From NCBI RefSeq assembly GCF_012971725.1, contig NZ_CP048833.1, forward strand, positions 1,550,001 to 1,614,000: a stretch of DNA of 64,000 bases. The letters are read 5' to 3'. Under the pieces are notes generated by a model. It saw only the letters and a program-made list of their open reading frames with translations, made no database searches and had not been told where the DNA came from. Shown piece by piece: positions 24,060 to 33,328 of the stretch (within the stretch, counting starts at the first letter, position 1; the number at the start of each line of letters is the position of its first letter). The DNA is from Pseudomonas multiresinivorans. GTDB taxonomy: Bacteria > Pseudomonadota > Gammaproteobacteria > Pseudomonadales > Pseudomonadaceae. A program made the translations under genes and the position numbers.

Positions 24060-24214
24060 CCGGTGTAGTACCCATGACCACGCATCTCCCCGGCCGTTGC
24101 GGAGATCACGTGGTCAAAGGTCTTGCCAGGCAAAGCTGCTGACGACGCCATGGCCTGCGGGCCAAGTGTGTTGACGTCGCCCCCGTTCGCGGAACGGTCG
24201 GCTACTCCCCAATG
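24060..24214 (-). promoter_or_regulatory. yybP-ykoY (manganese) riboswitch
   Basis: Reading leftward from 24214 the leader contains the hallmark blocks of this class in order: TTGGGGAGTAGCC, CGTCAACA and GGCAAGACCTTTGACC (24127-24112). These form the Mn2+ site of the aptamer. Next is a 13-base-pair hairpin (24115-24076) that shares GACC with the last conserved block, so it can compete with the aptamer. It lacks a T run. The start codon of the antiporter lies 78 bases further on, so control may act on transcription (Rho) or translation. Confidence 0.88.
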
Positions 24215-24259
24215 ACGCCGCGCATTTTAGCGGATCGGCCGCGCAGCTCAACCCATGGC

Positions 24260-27200
24260 TTACCAGGTATCGATCAGTGGGCGTTTTTTCCCCTGGCGTT
24301 GCGCCGGACGTGGCGTAGAAGCCAGCCCGCGCAGCAGCCAGCGGCGGGTGTCGGCCGGGTCGATGACGTCGTCGATCTCCAGGTAGCTCGCCATGTTCAG
24401 CCCCTTGCCGTTGCGGTAGGCCGCGGCGACCAGTTTGTCGAACAGCGCCTGGCGCTGCTGTGCATCTTCCACGGCGGCCAGCTCCTTGGCGTAGCCGAGG
24501 CGGATCGCGCCTTCCAGGCCCATGGCACCGAATTCGCCGCTGGGCCAGGCCACGGTGAACAGCGCCGCGTGGAAGCTGCCGGCGGCCATGGCTTGCGCGC
24601 CGAGGCCGTAGCCCTTGCGCAGCACGACGGTGAAGAAGGGCACCGTAAGGCTGGCGGCGGTAACGAACATGCGCGAAACATGGCGCACGGTGCCGGTCTT
24701 CTCCGCTTCCGGGCCGACCATGAAGCCGGGGGTATCGCATAGGGAAATGATCGGCAGGTCGAAGGCGTCGCACAGCTGCATGAAGCGTGCGGCCTTGTCG
24801 CCGGCTTCGGCATCGATGGCGCCACCCAGGTGCATGGGGTTGTTGGCGATCAGGCCGAAGGGCTTGCCTTCGACGCGCACCAGTGCGGTGATCATGCCGG
24901 CGGCGAAGCCACGGCGCAGCTCCAGCACCGAGCCGCTGTCCGCCAGTTGTTCGATGACCTGGCGGATGTCGTAGGCGCGCAGACGATTTTCCGGCACCGC
25001 ATGGCGCAGCAAACGCTGGTCGGCGCACTGCCAATCGGCGGTGTCGCCCTGGAAGTAGGCAAGATACTGGCGGGCGATGCGGGTGGCTTCGGCTTCGTCT
25101 TCCACCAGCACGTCGATCACGCCGTTGGCGCTCTGTACGTCGCTGGGGCCGACTTCCTCGGGGGCGAATCTGCCCAGGCCGCCGCCTTCGATCATGGCCG
25201 GGCCGGCCATGCCCAGGCTGGTATCGCGGGTGGCGATGATCACGTCGCAGCAACCGAGCAGCGCGGCGTTGCCGGCGAAGCAGCGACCGGAGACCACGCC
25301 CACCAGCGGCACCAGCCCGGAGAGCCGGGCGAGGCCGACGAAGCTCATGTTGTCCAGCCCGGCCACGCCGACGAAATCGGTGTCGCCCGGGCGCCCGCCG
25401 CCGCCTTCGGCGTAGAGCACCAGGGGGATGCGCCATTGCTCGGCAAGGTGCAGCATGCGGTCGGTCTTCTTGTGGTTCATCACGCCCTGGGTGCCGGCGA
25501 ACACGGTGTAGTCGTAGGCCAGGACCAGGCAGCGGGCTTTCTCGTCGCCGAACTGCGCGGCGTTGATGCTGCCCAGGCCGCTGACCAGGCCGTCGGCCGG
25601 GCTGCTGGTGATCAGTTCCTCGACGCTGCGACGCCGCCGCTGTGCCGCGATGGCCAGTGCGCCGTACTCGATGAAGCTGCCGTCATCCAGCAGGTCGGCG
25701 AGGTTCTCGCGGGTCGTGCGCTTGCCGATCCGGTGGCGCTTGGCGACGGCGTCCGGGCGGCGCTCGTCGAGGCCGATGGCGTGGCGCTCGATGACTTCGG
25801 CGAGGTCGGCGCGGATGGCGTCCAGGTCAATGGCGGCCTCGCTCTGGTTGTCCTGCGCCTGGATGTCGGCCGGCTCGACAAACAGCAGCGCGTCGCCTTC
25901 GCCGAGGCTGTCGCCGGGCGTAGTGGCCAGGCTGTGGACGATGCCGCTGGCGCTGGCCTTCACCTCGAACTCCATCTTCATCGCTTCGACCACTGCGATG
26001 GTCTGGCCCTGGGCGACGGCGTCGCCAGGCGCCACGTTCAGGCTGACGAGAACACCTGCACTGGGCGTCGCCAGCGGAACGCAGCCGGTGGGGGCTTCGC
26101 TGGCGCGCTGGGCTTGCGGCGCAGCGCTGGCGTGGCTGAAGAAGCGGTGCGGGTGGGCGTGGTCCTGCGCACCGAGCAGCGCCGGCAGGTGTTCTTCGAT
26201 GTAGCGCGTGGTGACCTGATTGTCTGCCACCGCCGGCTGGCGCAGCAGATTGAGCAGCAGCGGGATATTGCTCGCCACGCCCTCCAGGCGGAATTCGCAG
26301 AGCGCACGGTAGGCGCGCTGCACCAGCTGTGGATAACCGCTGTTGCCGTGGACGATCAGCTTGGCCAGCAGCGAGTCGTAGCCGGCGCTGTTGCGGTAGC
26401 CGGCATAACCGTAGCCGTCCACGCGCAGGCCGGGGCCGCTAGGCGGCTCGTAAGCGCTGAGGGTGCCGCAGGCCAGATGCGGCGTGCCATCGCTGGCGAG
26501 GCTTTCCAGGTTGATCCGCAGTTGCAGGGCGTGGCCGCGTGGCGCGGGTATTTCGGTCTGGGTCAGGTTCAGGTCAGCCAGGCTGGCGCCGGCGGCGATG
26601 CGCAGTTGCACCTGCACCAGGTCGATGCCGGTCACCGCCTCGGTGACGGTGTGCTCCACCTGAAGGCGCGGGTTGGCTTCCATGAAGACGAAGTCACCGC
26701 TGTCTTCGTCCAGCAGGAACTCGAAGGTGCCCAGGCCTCGGTAGTTCACCGCCTCGGCCAGGCGCACGGCGGCGGCGAGGATGGCGCCGCGCAGGCGTGG
26801 GTGGAGGTTGGGGCTGGGGGCGATTTCCAGCAGCTTCTGGTGGCGCCGTTGCAGGGTGCAGTCGCGTTCCCCGAGATGGCTGACGGAGCGGCCGTCGCCG
26901 ATGACTTGCACCTCGATATGCCGGGCGCGCTGGATCAGCCGCTCGACGTAGAGGCGATCATCGCCGAACGCCGCGCGGGCCTCGGCCTGGCAGCGGGCGT
27001 AGGCTTCGGCGATGTCCTCGGCGCGGCTCACGGCGCGCATGCCGCGTCCACCGCCGCCGGCCAGTGCCTTGATCATCATTCCGGCGCCTGCGGGCAGCTC
27101 GCGGAAGAAGCGCTCGGCGTCCTCCTGCGAGGTGGCGCGATTGCTGCCGGCGGCCAGCGCAACACCATGGTCACGAGCCAGATCGCGGGCGCGGGCCTTG

Positions 27201-27544
27201 TCACCGAACACATCCAGTACTTCGGCGGCGGGGCCGACGAAGGTCAGGCCGGCGGCTTCGCAGCGGCGGGCGAATTCGGCGTTCTCGGAAAGGAAGCCGT
27301 AGCCCGGGTGCACGGCGTCGCAGCCGTGCGCCAGGGCGATATCAACGACCTGCTGCTGGTCGAGGTAGGCACTGGCGCCGCGCCCTTTCAAGGCCACAGC
27401 CTCATCGGCCTGGCGCGTGTGCAGTGAGGCGACGTCGTCTTCGGCGTAGATCGCCAGGCTGTGGATGCCCAGTTCTGCAGCGGCGCGGGCGATACGGATG
27501 GCGATCTCGCCACGGTTGGCGATGAGCAGGCGGGACACAGGCAT
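24260..27544 (-). CDS. Single-chain biotin-dependent acyl-CoA carboxylase (BC-BCCP-CT fusion)
   Basis: This is a 1094-residue fusion. Residues 1-450 are biotin carboxylase: RLLIANRGEIAIRIARAA, the ATP-grasp loop KALAGGGGRGMR, EANPRLQVEHTVTE. About 490-565 is the biotin carrier domain with AVEAMKMEFEV, where the lysine takes biotin. About 600-1094 is the carboxyltransferase with both halves (GRCFAGNAALLGCCDVI; GGAIDAEAGDKAARF; FFTVVLRKGYGLGAQAM). Most bacteria split these parts among separate subunits. Single-chain, multi-substrate acyl-CoA carboxylases are known from mycobacteria and P. aeruginosa, and this protein has their layout. No other catabolic gene is next to it, so the acyl-CoA substrate is open. 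Confidence 0.88.
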   Translation of the reverse strand: MPVSRLLIANRGEIAIRIARAAAELGIHSLAIYAEDDVASLHTRQADEAVALKGRGASAYLDQQQVVDIALAHGCDAVHPGYGFLSENAEFARRCEAAGLTFVGPAAEVLDVFGDKARARDLARDHGVALAAGSNRATSQEDAERFFRELPAGAGMMIKALAGGGGRGMRAVSRAEDIAEAYARCQAEARAAFGDDRLYVERLIQRARHIEVQVIGDGRSVSHLGERDCTLQRRHQKLLEIAPSPNLHPRLRGAILAAAVRLAEAVNYRGLGTFEFLLDEDSGDFVFMEANPRLQVEHTVTEAVTGIDLVQVQLRIAAGASLADLNLTQTEIPAPRGHALQLRINLESLASDGTPHLACGTLSAYEPPSGPGLRVDGYGYAGYRNSAGYDSLLAKLIVHGNSGYPQLVQRAYRALCEFRLEGVASNIPLLLNLLRQPAVADNQVTTRYIEEHLPALLGAQDHAHPHRFFSHASAAPQAQRASEAPTGCVPLATPSAGVLVSLNVAPGDAVAQGQTIAVVEAMKMEFEVKASASGIVHSLATTPGDSLGEGDALLFVEPADIQAQDNQSEAAIDLDAIRADLAEVIERHAIGLDERRPDAVAKRHRIGKRTTRENLADLLDDGSFIEYGALAIAAQRRRRSVEELITSSPADGLVSGLGSINAAQFGDEKARCLVLAYDYTVFAGTQGVMNHKKTDRMLHLAEQWRIPLVLYAEGGGGRPGDTDFVGVAGLDNMSFVGLARLSGLVPLVGVVSGRCFAGNAALLGCCDVIIATRDTSLGMAGPAMIEGGGLGRFAPEEVGPSDVQSANGVIDVLVEDEAEATRIARQYLAYFQGDTADWQCADQRLLRHAVPENRLRAYDIRQVIEQLADSGSVLELRRGFAAGMITALVRVEGKPFGLIANNPMHLGGAIDAEAGDKAARFMQLCDAFDLPIISLCDTPGFMVGPEAEKTGTVRHVSRMFVTAASLTVPFFTVVLRKGYGLGAQAMAAGSFHAALFTVAWPSGEFGAMGLEGAIRLGYAKELAAVEDAQQRQALFDKLVAAAYRNGKGLNMASYLEIDDVIDPADTRRWLLRGLASTPRPAQRQGKKRPLIDTW

Positions 27545-27695
27545 GGCGATTCCGGTTGTGATTCTTGTGATCGGGAATCGCTACATCTTAGGCGTGTGAG
27601 GGGGCCGCGGAATCAACTGCGGGGCTGCGAATGCCAGAGGCTTCGCGGGCCTTATGAGCGGCGACCGACTGGATAGCCGGCCGCCGCGCCGGGCA

Positions 27696-27962
27696 TCACC
27701 CGTTGGCTCCCCCATCGCCGCTGTTTTTCTTCAGCAGCTGCAGCGCTTTTTCGGTGTGCGCGATGCACTCCTTGGTGTTGCCGGCGGCTTGCGCCTTGGC
27801 AGCCTGTTCCTGCAGGCGCATGGCCTGTTCCTGGGCCTGGGTGTTGTTGGTGGTGGTTTTCACCGCGTCATCGAGCTTCTGGATATTGTCGCTGCACAGA
27901 TCGGCGGCAAAGGCCGGCGATGCCAGCAGGGCGGCGGTAATGAGCAGGGCGGCACGTTTCAT
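27696..27962 (-). CDS. Small periplasmic protein of unknown function
   Basis: The ATG at 27962 has an AGGAGT site seven bases upstream. The 88-residue precursor has a clear Sec signal (KRAALLITAALLASPAFAAD, cleavage near residue 20). The mature part is a short helix-rich protein with two cysteines (LCSDNI and KECIAHTEKAL) that could form a disulfide. I do not recognise the family. It lies 91 bases downstream of the sensor kinase gene on the same strand and may be part of its transcript. Confidence 0.7.
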   Translation of the reverse strand: MKRAALLITAALLASPAFAADLCSDNIQKLDDAVKTTTNNTQAQEQAMRLQEQAAKAQAAGNTKECIAHTEKALQLLKKNSGDGGANG

Positions 27963-28053
27963 GGCAGTACTCCTGTCAAATGTGACCGGTGGTAGCGGAC
28001 CGTCCGAGCGGACCGTACAGGGTGGACTGCGGTTTTTTTCGCTGCGTTCAGGT

Positions 28054-29451
28054 TTATTGGCCGACGTTGGTCGGGAGTTCGACGCAGACGCCCAAGCCCG
28101 CACCTTCCAGGCCTTCGTGCAGGGAAATACGCCCGTGGTGGATTTCCACGATGCGCTTGACGATGGGCAGCCCCAGCCCGCTGCCGTGGCTGCTGGCAAC
28201 GTTCGGGCTGCGGTAGAAGCGGGTGAAGATCGCCGCCTGTTCGGCGGGTGCCACGCCGGGGCCGTTGTCGCGCACCCACAATGTCACCTGGCGATCGTCG
28301 GTCTCCAGAGTGACGGCAACGCGGCCGCCTTCAGGGGTGTAGCGCAGGGCGTTGCCGACGAGGTTGGTGAGCATCAGCCCCAGCCATGCGGCGACGCCTT
28401 TCAGGGTCGCACTCTGGCTATCGAGGGTCAGTTCGATCTGCTTGTCGATAGCCTGCGGCGCGAGATCAGCGATGGTGTCTTCGGCCAGCAGGCGCAGGTC
28501 AACCGGGGCGAATATCTCGTGGAGCTCTTCGGCGTCGAGCCTTGCCAGCAGGAGTATCTGTTCCATCAGCGCACTGATCCGCTCGACACTGCGGCTGACC
28601 TGCTGGAGACCATGGGCGTGGGCGGCCGGGTCGGAGGAGCGCAGCGCCACCTGGGCGTGGGTTCGCAAGCTGGCCAATGGCGTGCGGATTTCGTGGGCGG
28701 CATCGCTGGTCAGCCGGCGTTCGGCCTCCATCGCCGAGTTCAGGCGCTCCAGCAGCAGGTTCAGTTCGTTGACCAGGCTGTGCACTTCCACCGGCGCCCG
28801 GCTCAGCGCCAGCGGGTGCAGGCTGTGGGCGCTGCGTTGGTGCACCTGCTCGATCAGGCTGCGCAGTGGCGCAAGGCCCTGGCGCACGCCGAACCACACC
28901 AGGACAGCAAACAGCGGCAGAGCCAGCAGCAGCGGGAAGAGGGCACTGAAGAGCAGCAGGTGCAGGGTCTTGTGGCGGTAATGCAGGTCTTCGAAGACCC
29001 AGATGCGAACTTCATCGGTACCTGAGGTGGCCATCTGCAGCACGCGCCAGTTAACCCCGCCGCTGAGCAGGTCAGAGAACCCCGGAGGCTGGGCCTCGAT
29101 GCCCTTGGGCGGTTTGTGGATGGCCAGCAGCGGTTGGCCGCGGTACCAGATGGCATAACCGAGCGTGGCTTCGCGGCGTATCAGCGGCAGCCCTTCGATG
29201 GCTTTGCGGCTGCGCGCGAGGATTTCCATGGCGTCGCTGGATTGCGGGTCGATGGCGTCGGCGATGTCTACCAGGCTCAGGGCGGCCTGGCCGAAGTCGA
29301 TCATGTCCTGGTCGTAGAGACGGTTCACCTGCTCGCGCGTCAGGTGGTAGGTGAACAGGCCGGCCACCAGCCAGAGCAGCGAGACGCCACCGATCAGCAT
29401 CAGTAGCAGGCGGCGGCTGATGGAGCCGGCGCGGCGCACGGTGCCGCTCAA
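28054..29451 (-). CDS. Sensor histidine kinase of an OmpR-type two-component system
   Basis: The product is 465 residues; the start is TTG at 29451, whose TTGA overlaps the stop of the response regulator. It has helix 1 (LLLMLIGGVSLLWLVAGLFTYHL, about 15-37), a periplasmic sensor of about 125 residues and helix 2 (LLFSALFPLLLALPLFAVLVWFGV). A HAMP-like linker and the H-box SDAAHEIRTPLASLRTH follow. The ATPase has NLVGNALRYTP, DNGPGVAP and GSGLGLPIVKRI. The layout is that of QseC/PmrB kinases. The signal is unknown; the partner gene is adjacent. Confidence 0.88.
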   Translation of the reverse strand: MSGTVRRAGSISRRLLLMLIGGVSLLWLVAGLFTYHLTREQVNRLYDQDMIDFGQAALSLVDIADAIDPQSSDAMEILARSRKAIEGLPLIRREATLGYAIWYRGQPLLAIHKPPKGIEAQPPGFSDLLSGGVNWRVLQMATSGTDEVRIWVFEDLHYRHKTLHLLLFSALFPLLLALPLFAVLVWFGVRQGLAPLRSLIEQVHQRSAHSLHPLALSRAPVEVHSLVNELNLLLERLNSAMEAERRLTSDAAHEIRTPLASLRTHAQVALRSSDPAAHAHGLQQVSRSVERISALMEQILLLARLDAEELHEIFAPVDLRLLAEDTIADLAPQAIDKQIELTLDSQSATLKGVAAWLGLMLTNLVGNALRYTPEGGRVAVTLETDDRQVTLWVRDNGPGVAPAEQAAIFTRFYRSPNVASSHGSGLGLPIVKRIVEIHHGRISLHEGLEGAGLGVCVELPTNVGQ

Positions 29452-30125
29452 GATTGCGTCGCGCTGTCGGGGCGGTCGATGCCGTAGCCGATACCGCGCA
29501 CGGTGCGGATCAGGCTGTTGCCCAGCTTGCGCCGCAGGTGATGGATGTGGACTTCGATGGCGTTGCTTTCCAGATCGCCGTCCCAGCCGTAGAGCGCTTC
29601 CACCAGTCGCGCACGGGACAGCACCTTGCCGCGTTGCTCCAACAGGAGGCGTAGCAGTGCATATTCGCGCGGAGCCAGGTCCACCGGTGCACCCGCCAGG
29701 CTGACCTGGTGGGTGGCCGGGTCCAGTGAGAGCTCACCATGTTTCAGCAGCGGCGCGGCGCGCCCGGTATGGCGGCGGGTGAGGGCGCGGACGCGGGCGA
29801 GCAGCTCGTCGAGGTCGAAGGGTTTGGTCAGATAGTCGTCGGCGCCGGCGTCCAGGCCTGCGACGCGATCGGCCACCTTGTCGCGGGCGGTGAGGATCAG
29901 GACCGGCGTCAGATCGCCGCGCCGGCGCAGGCTGCGCAGCACCTCCAGGCCGTCCTTGCGCGGCAGGCCGAGGTCGAGCACCAGCAGGTCGAACTCGTCG
30001 GTTTCCAGGGCCTGTTCGGCGGCGACACCGTCGTTCACCCAGTCCACAGTGTCGCCTTCCAGCCCCAGCCCCGCGCGAATGCCATCGCCCAGCAACTGGT
30101 CGTCTTCCGCTAACAGGATTCTCAT
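29448..30125 (-). CDS. OmpR-family response regulator, PmrA/QseB-like
   Basis: The ATG at 30125 follows AAGGGAG; the product is 225 residues. The receiver domain has the acidic pair (LLAEDD), the phospho-acceptor aspartate in LLVLDLGLPRKDG (about residue 51), T in LTARD and K in DYLTKPFD. The C-terminal winged helix has LAPREYALLRLLLEQRGKVLSR and SNAIEVHIHHLRRKLG. The ending LIRTVRGIGYGID resembles PmrA of P. aeruginosa, whose genes lie close to the lactate locus there as well, so this could be the PmrAB system that controls lipid A modification. I rate that as likely but not proven. Confidence 0.88.
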   Translation of the reverse strand: MRILLAEDDQLLGDGIRAGLGLEGDTVDWVNDGVAAEQALETDEFDLLVLDLGLPRKDGLEVLRSLRRRGDLTPVLILTARDKVADRVAGLDAGADDYLTKPFDLDELLARVRALTRRHTGRAAPLLKHGELSLDPATHQVSLAGAPVDLAPREYALLRLLLEQRGKVLSRARLVEALYGWDGDLESNAIEVHIHHLRRKLGNSLIRTVRGIGYGIDRPDSATQS

Positions 30126-30242
30126 CTTCGCTCCCTTATCGCGCAGCGCCGCGGCGGCCATCCCGAGCAGGATAGCCGCCGCGGCGGGTTTGCGGCAGAG
30201 GGTGGCAGCGCTCGCTTAACGTGAAGTTAAGGGGCGAACCAG

Positions 30243-30316
30243 CAGGAGCGTGCTTGCACGCGAAAATCCGTCGGCCGTGTCGGCGTCAGGCGGTTCGCGA
30301 GCAAGCTCGCTCCTAC
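30243..30316. repeat. REP-type inverted pair, one degenerate arm
   Basis: The 24-base unit at 30293-30316 (GTTCGCGAGCAAGCTCGCTC then CTAC) faces a degenerate copy (AGGAGCGTGCTTGCACGCGA) at about 30243-30263. The unit is identical to those at 33.2 kb and 40.0 kb. It lies between the response regulator and dld. Confidence 0.75.
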
Positions 30317-30348
30317 GAAAAGCATGTGGCTCCTGATGTGGATAGAAC

Positions 30349-33156
30349 CTACGTTCTTGCGCGGGTCACGCGGTCGACCAGGTAAACCACGCCGCGATAG
30401 TCGATGCCGCCATGGGCGGACAGGCCGATCTCGCAGGTGCGGCTGGTGGAGACGCCTTCCTCGCAGTACTGCACCGCGTCCTTGAGCGTGCGCAGCGAGT
30501 GGGCGTTGAGCTCGGGCGTAGTGAAGCCCTTGTCACCGGCGAAGCCACAGCAGTGGATGCCCTCGGGAATCACCACTTCGCGGGTGCAGCGTTTCACCAG
30601 ATCGATCAGCGCCTGGCTTTCGCCCAGGTGCTGGGTGCTGCAGGTGACATGCACGGCCACCGGCTTGTCCTGCGGCTGGAAGTCCAGGCGCCCGACCAGG
30701 TGGGTGCGGATGAACTTCACCGGGTCGTAGATCTTCAGTCGGTCATCGGCCAGCTCCTGCACCAGGCGCAGGGTGCAGGGGCTGGTGTCGCAGTAGATCG
30801 GGTCGAGGCCGCCACGGCTGGCGCGCAGCAGTTCGGCGAGCAGTTCGTCGCGCTTGGCGTCGGCTTGGCTCTTGTAGCCCTTGGAGGCGAAAGGCTGGCC
30901 GCAGCAGAGGTTGTCGGCGTTGTCCGGGAAGACCACCTGATAGCCGGCTTTCTCCAGCAACTGACGGGTCTTGTCGATCAGCGGCATCTGCTCCTCGTCC
31001 GCCGCCGCCGGACCCATGGCACGGGACACGCAGGCGGTCAGGTAGACCACGCGTGGGCGGCTGTCATCGACTGTGCGCGGCGACGGTGCGAGGCGCACCG
31101 GCTGCGGCATTGCTGGCGTCCACTGCGGTACACGGCCCTTGCTGGCGTGGCTGATGGAGGCACTGAGGCGGGCCAGGCGAGGCGCACCGAGCAGCATGCG
31201 CGCACCGTTGGTCGCATGCAGCATGAACTTCGCGCCCTTCATGGCGGTTGAGAAGTTGCGCGCCAGCCAGGTGGCGGTGCCGGCGTGATGCGCTTCTTCG
31301 CCACGCAACTTCTTGATCAGCTCGCCGGTGTTGATGTTCACCGGGCAGCGCTGGGCGCACAGGCCGGTGGCGGCGCAGGTGTCGATGCCCTGGTACTGGT
31401 AGTCGCGCTCCAGTTCGGTGGTGTCGATGCCGGCGCGGCGCTTGGCCTGGATGTCGCGCCACATGACAATGCGCTGGCGCGGGCTCAGGGTCAGCCCCTT
31501 GGACGGGCAGACCGGCTCGCAGAAGCCGCATTCGATGCACTTGTCGACGATCTCGTCGGCGGCGGGCAGGGGCTTGAGGTTCTTCAGGTGCAGCTGCGGG
31601 TCGTCGGTCAGCACCACGCCGGGGTTGAGGATGCCGGTCGGGTCGAGCAGGCGCTTCAACTGCCACATCAGCTGGTAGGCGTCGTGGCCCCATTCCAACT
31701 CGACGAAGGGCGCCATGTTGCGCCCGGTGCCGTGTTCGGCCTTGAGCGAGCCGCCGTACTCCACGGCGACCAGGTGCGCGACGTCGTCCATGAAGGCCGA
31801 GTAGCGCGCGATCTGTTCCGGCGATTCGAAACCCTGGGTGAAGACGAAGTGCAGGTTCCCTTCCAGCGCGTGGCCGAACAGGATGGCTTCGTCGTAGCCG
31901 TGCTTGTCGAACAGCGCGATCAGGCGGTTCACGCCCTCGGCGAGCTGTTCGACGGGGAAGGTGACGTCCTCGATGATCACCGTGGTGCCAGTCTCACGTA
32001 CTGCGCCGACGGCCGGGAAGGTGTCCTTGCGAATGCGCCAGAGCTGGTTGTAGACCACCGGGTCTTCGCTGAAATCGACCTGTTTTTCTACCGGGTAATC
32101 GGTGAGGGAGGCGCTGATCTGCGTGAGTTGTTCGTGCAGCAGCGATTGGGTCGCCGCGCGGGATTCGATGAGCAGTGCGCAGGCGCCTTCAGACAAGCTC
32201 TTCACCCACGCCGGCATGCCCAGCATGTTCTCCACCGAGCGCAGGCTGCGGCGGTCTAGCAGTTCCACGGCGGAGACCGGCTGCTGCTTGAGCACGGTCA
32301 CGGCCTTGCAGCAGGCCTCCACGTCGGGGAAGACGATCAGCGCGCTGGCCTTGTGTGGGTGGTCCGGCACGGTGTCGTAGGTCACCGCACTGATGAAGCC
32401 CAGTGTGCCTTCGGAGCCGACCATCAGGTGGGTGAGGATATCCAGCGGCTCGTCGTAATCCACCAGCGCATTCAGGGACAGCCCGGTGGTGTTCTTCAGC
32501 CGGTACTTGTGGCGGATCTTCGCGGCCAGCTCGGTGTTGGCGCGGGTCTGCCGGCCCAGTTCGGCGAGTTGCTCGAGCAGCGCGCCGTGGCTTTCGCGGA
32601 AGGCGGCGATGCTTCCGGGCAACTCGCTGTCCAGCAGGGTGCCATCGGCCAGCAGCAGGCGCATGCCGGCAAGCGTGTGATAGCTGTTCTGCGCGGTGCC
32701 GCAGCACATGCCGCTGGCATTGTTGGCGACGATGCCGCCGATCTTGCAGGCGTTGATCGAAGCTGGGTCCGGGCCGATCTTGCGGCCGAAAGGTGCCAGC
32801 CAGGCGTTGGCCTGGGCGCCGATGACGCCAGGCTGCAGGCGTATCTGCGTACCGCCTTCGCGAATGTCGCGGCCGTTCCAGTTGTCGCCCAGCACCAGCA
32901 GCACCGAGTCGCTCACGGCCTGGCCGGAGAGGCTGGTGCCAGCGGCGCGGAAGGTCACTGCGACCTGATGGGCGTGGGCGGATTTGAGCAGCGTGGCGAC
33001 TTCATCCTCGCTCTCGACGCGGATCACCAGCTTGGGGATCAGCCGATAGAAGCTGGCATCGGTACCGAAGGCCAGGGTCGAGAGCGGGTCGTCGAAGCGG
33101 CGTTCGCGGGGGATCAGGTGTTCTACCGTGTCGAGGAAGGCGGCGGGGAGGCTCAT
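30349..33156 (-). CDS. dld: D-lactate dehydrogenase (FAD and Fe-S, quinone-independent NAD-free type)
   Basis: The product is 935 residues from ATG 33156. The FAD-binding (PCMH-type) domain spans about 40-200 (VTFRAAGTSLSGQ; GGIVANNASGM), and an FAD-oxidase C-terminal domain runs to about 530 (FGHALEGNLHFVF; EHGTGRNMAPF). Two 4Fe-4S motifs follow (CIECGFCEPVCPSKG and CAATGLCAQRCPVN). The last part has CCG-type cysteine domains (NLCCGQPF; HCCGFAGDKG). This fused layout is the lactate-operon D-lactate oxidising enzyme of Pseudomonas. It converts D-lactate to pyruvate and feeds electrons to the respiratory chain. It is the third gene of the lldP-lldD-dld operon, 172 bases after lldD, with a REP pair in the gap. 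Confidence 0.9.
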   Translation of the reverse strand: MSLPAAFLDTVEHLIPRERRFDDPLSTLAFGTDASFYRLIPKLVIRVESEDEVATLLKSAHAHQVAVTFRAAGTSLSGQAVSDSVLLVLGDNWNGRDIREGGTQIRLQPGVIGAQANAWLAPFGRKIGPDPASINACKIGGIVANNASGMCCGTAQNSYHTLAGMRLLLADGTLLDSELPGSIAAFRESHGALLEQLAELGRQTRANTELAAKIRHKYRLKNTTGLSLNALVDYDEPLDILTHLMVGSEGTLGFISAVTYDTVPDHPHKASALIVFPDVEACCKAVTVLKQQPVSAVELLDRRSLRSVENMLGMPAWVKSLSEGACALLIESRAATQSLLHEQLTQISASLTDYPVEKQVDFSEDPVVYNQLWRIRKDTFPAVGAVRETGTTVIIEDVTFPVEQLAEGVNRLIALFDKHGYDEAILFGHALEGNLHFVFTQGFESPEQIARYSAFMDDVAHLVAVEYGGSLKAEHGTGRNMAPFVELEWGHDAYQLMWQLKRLLDPTGILNPGVVLTDDPQLHLKNLKPLPAADEIVDKCIECGFCEPVCPSKGLTLSPRQRIVMWRDIQAKRRAGIDTTELERDYQYQGIDTCAATGLCAQRCPVNINTGELIKKLRGEEAHHAGTATWLARNFSTAMKGAKFMLHATNGARMLLGAPRLARLSASISHASKGRVPQWTPAMPQPVRLAPSPRTVDDSRPRVVYLTACVSRAMGPAAADEEQMPLIDKTRQLLEKAGYQVVFPDNADNLCCGQPFASKGYKSQADAKRDELLAELLRASRGGLDPIYCDTSPCTLRLVQELADDRLKIYDPVKFIRTHLVGRLDFQPQDKPVAVHVTCSTQHLGESQALIDLVKRCTREVVIPEGIHCCGFAGDKGFTTPELNAHSLRTLKDAVQYCEEGVSTSRTCEIGLSAHGGIDYRGVVYLVDRVTRART

Positions 33157-33247
33157 GGCGGCTCCATTCATCATCGGTGAGCGTGGGCCGCTGGACGGCC
33201 CATCGGTGTTCTTTTGGATTCGAACGCACCAAGGTGTGCGTTCACTT

Positions 33248-33317
33248 GTAGGAGCGAGCTTGCTCGCGAACCGGGTGGGCACGGGGCTGGCAGGTTCGCG
33301 AGCAAGCTCGCTCCTAC
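33248..33317. repeat. REP inverted pair between lldD and dld
   Basis: Two 24-base units (33248-33271 and 33294-33317) are perfect inverted copies of each other, separated by 22 bases. Each unit contains its own small palindrome (GAGCGAGCTTGCTCGC). The pair would form a long hairpin in the intercistronic RNA and could separate the expression of dld from that of lldD. Confidence 0.9.
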
Positions 33318-33328
33318 AGGAAAAGCTG

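Noticed and set aside
24830..27427. An 865-codon plus-strand frame opposite the acyl-CoA carboxylase.
   Set aside because: Composition is that of a reverse-complement shadow (H, G, Q, V rich) and the carboxylase motifs are intact on the minus strand.
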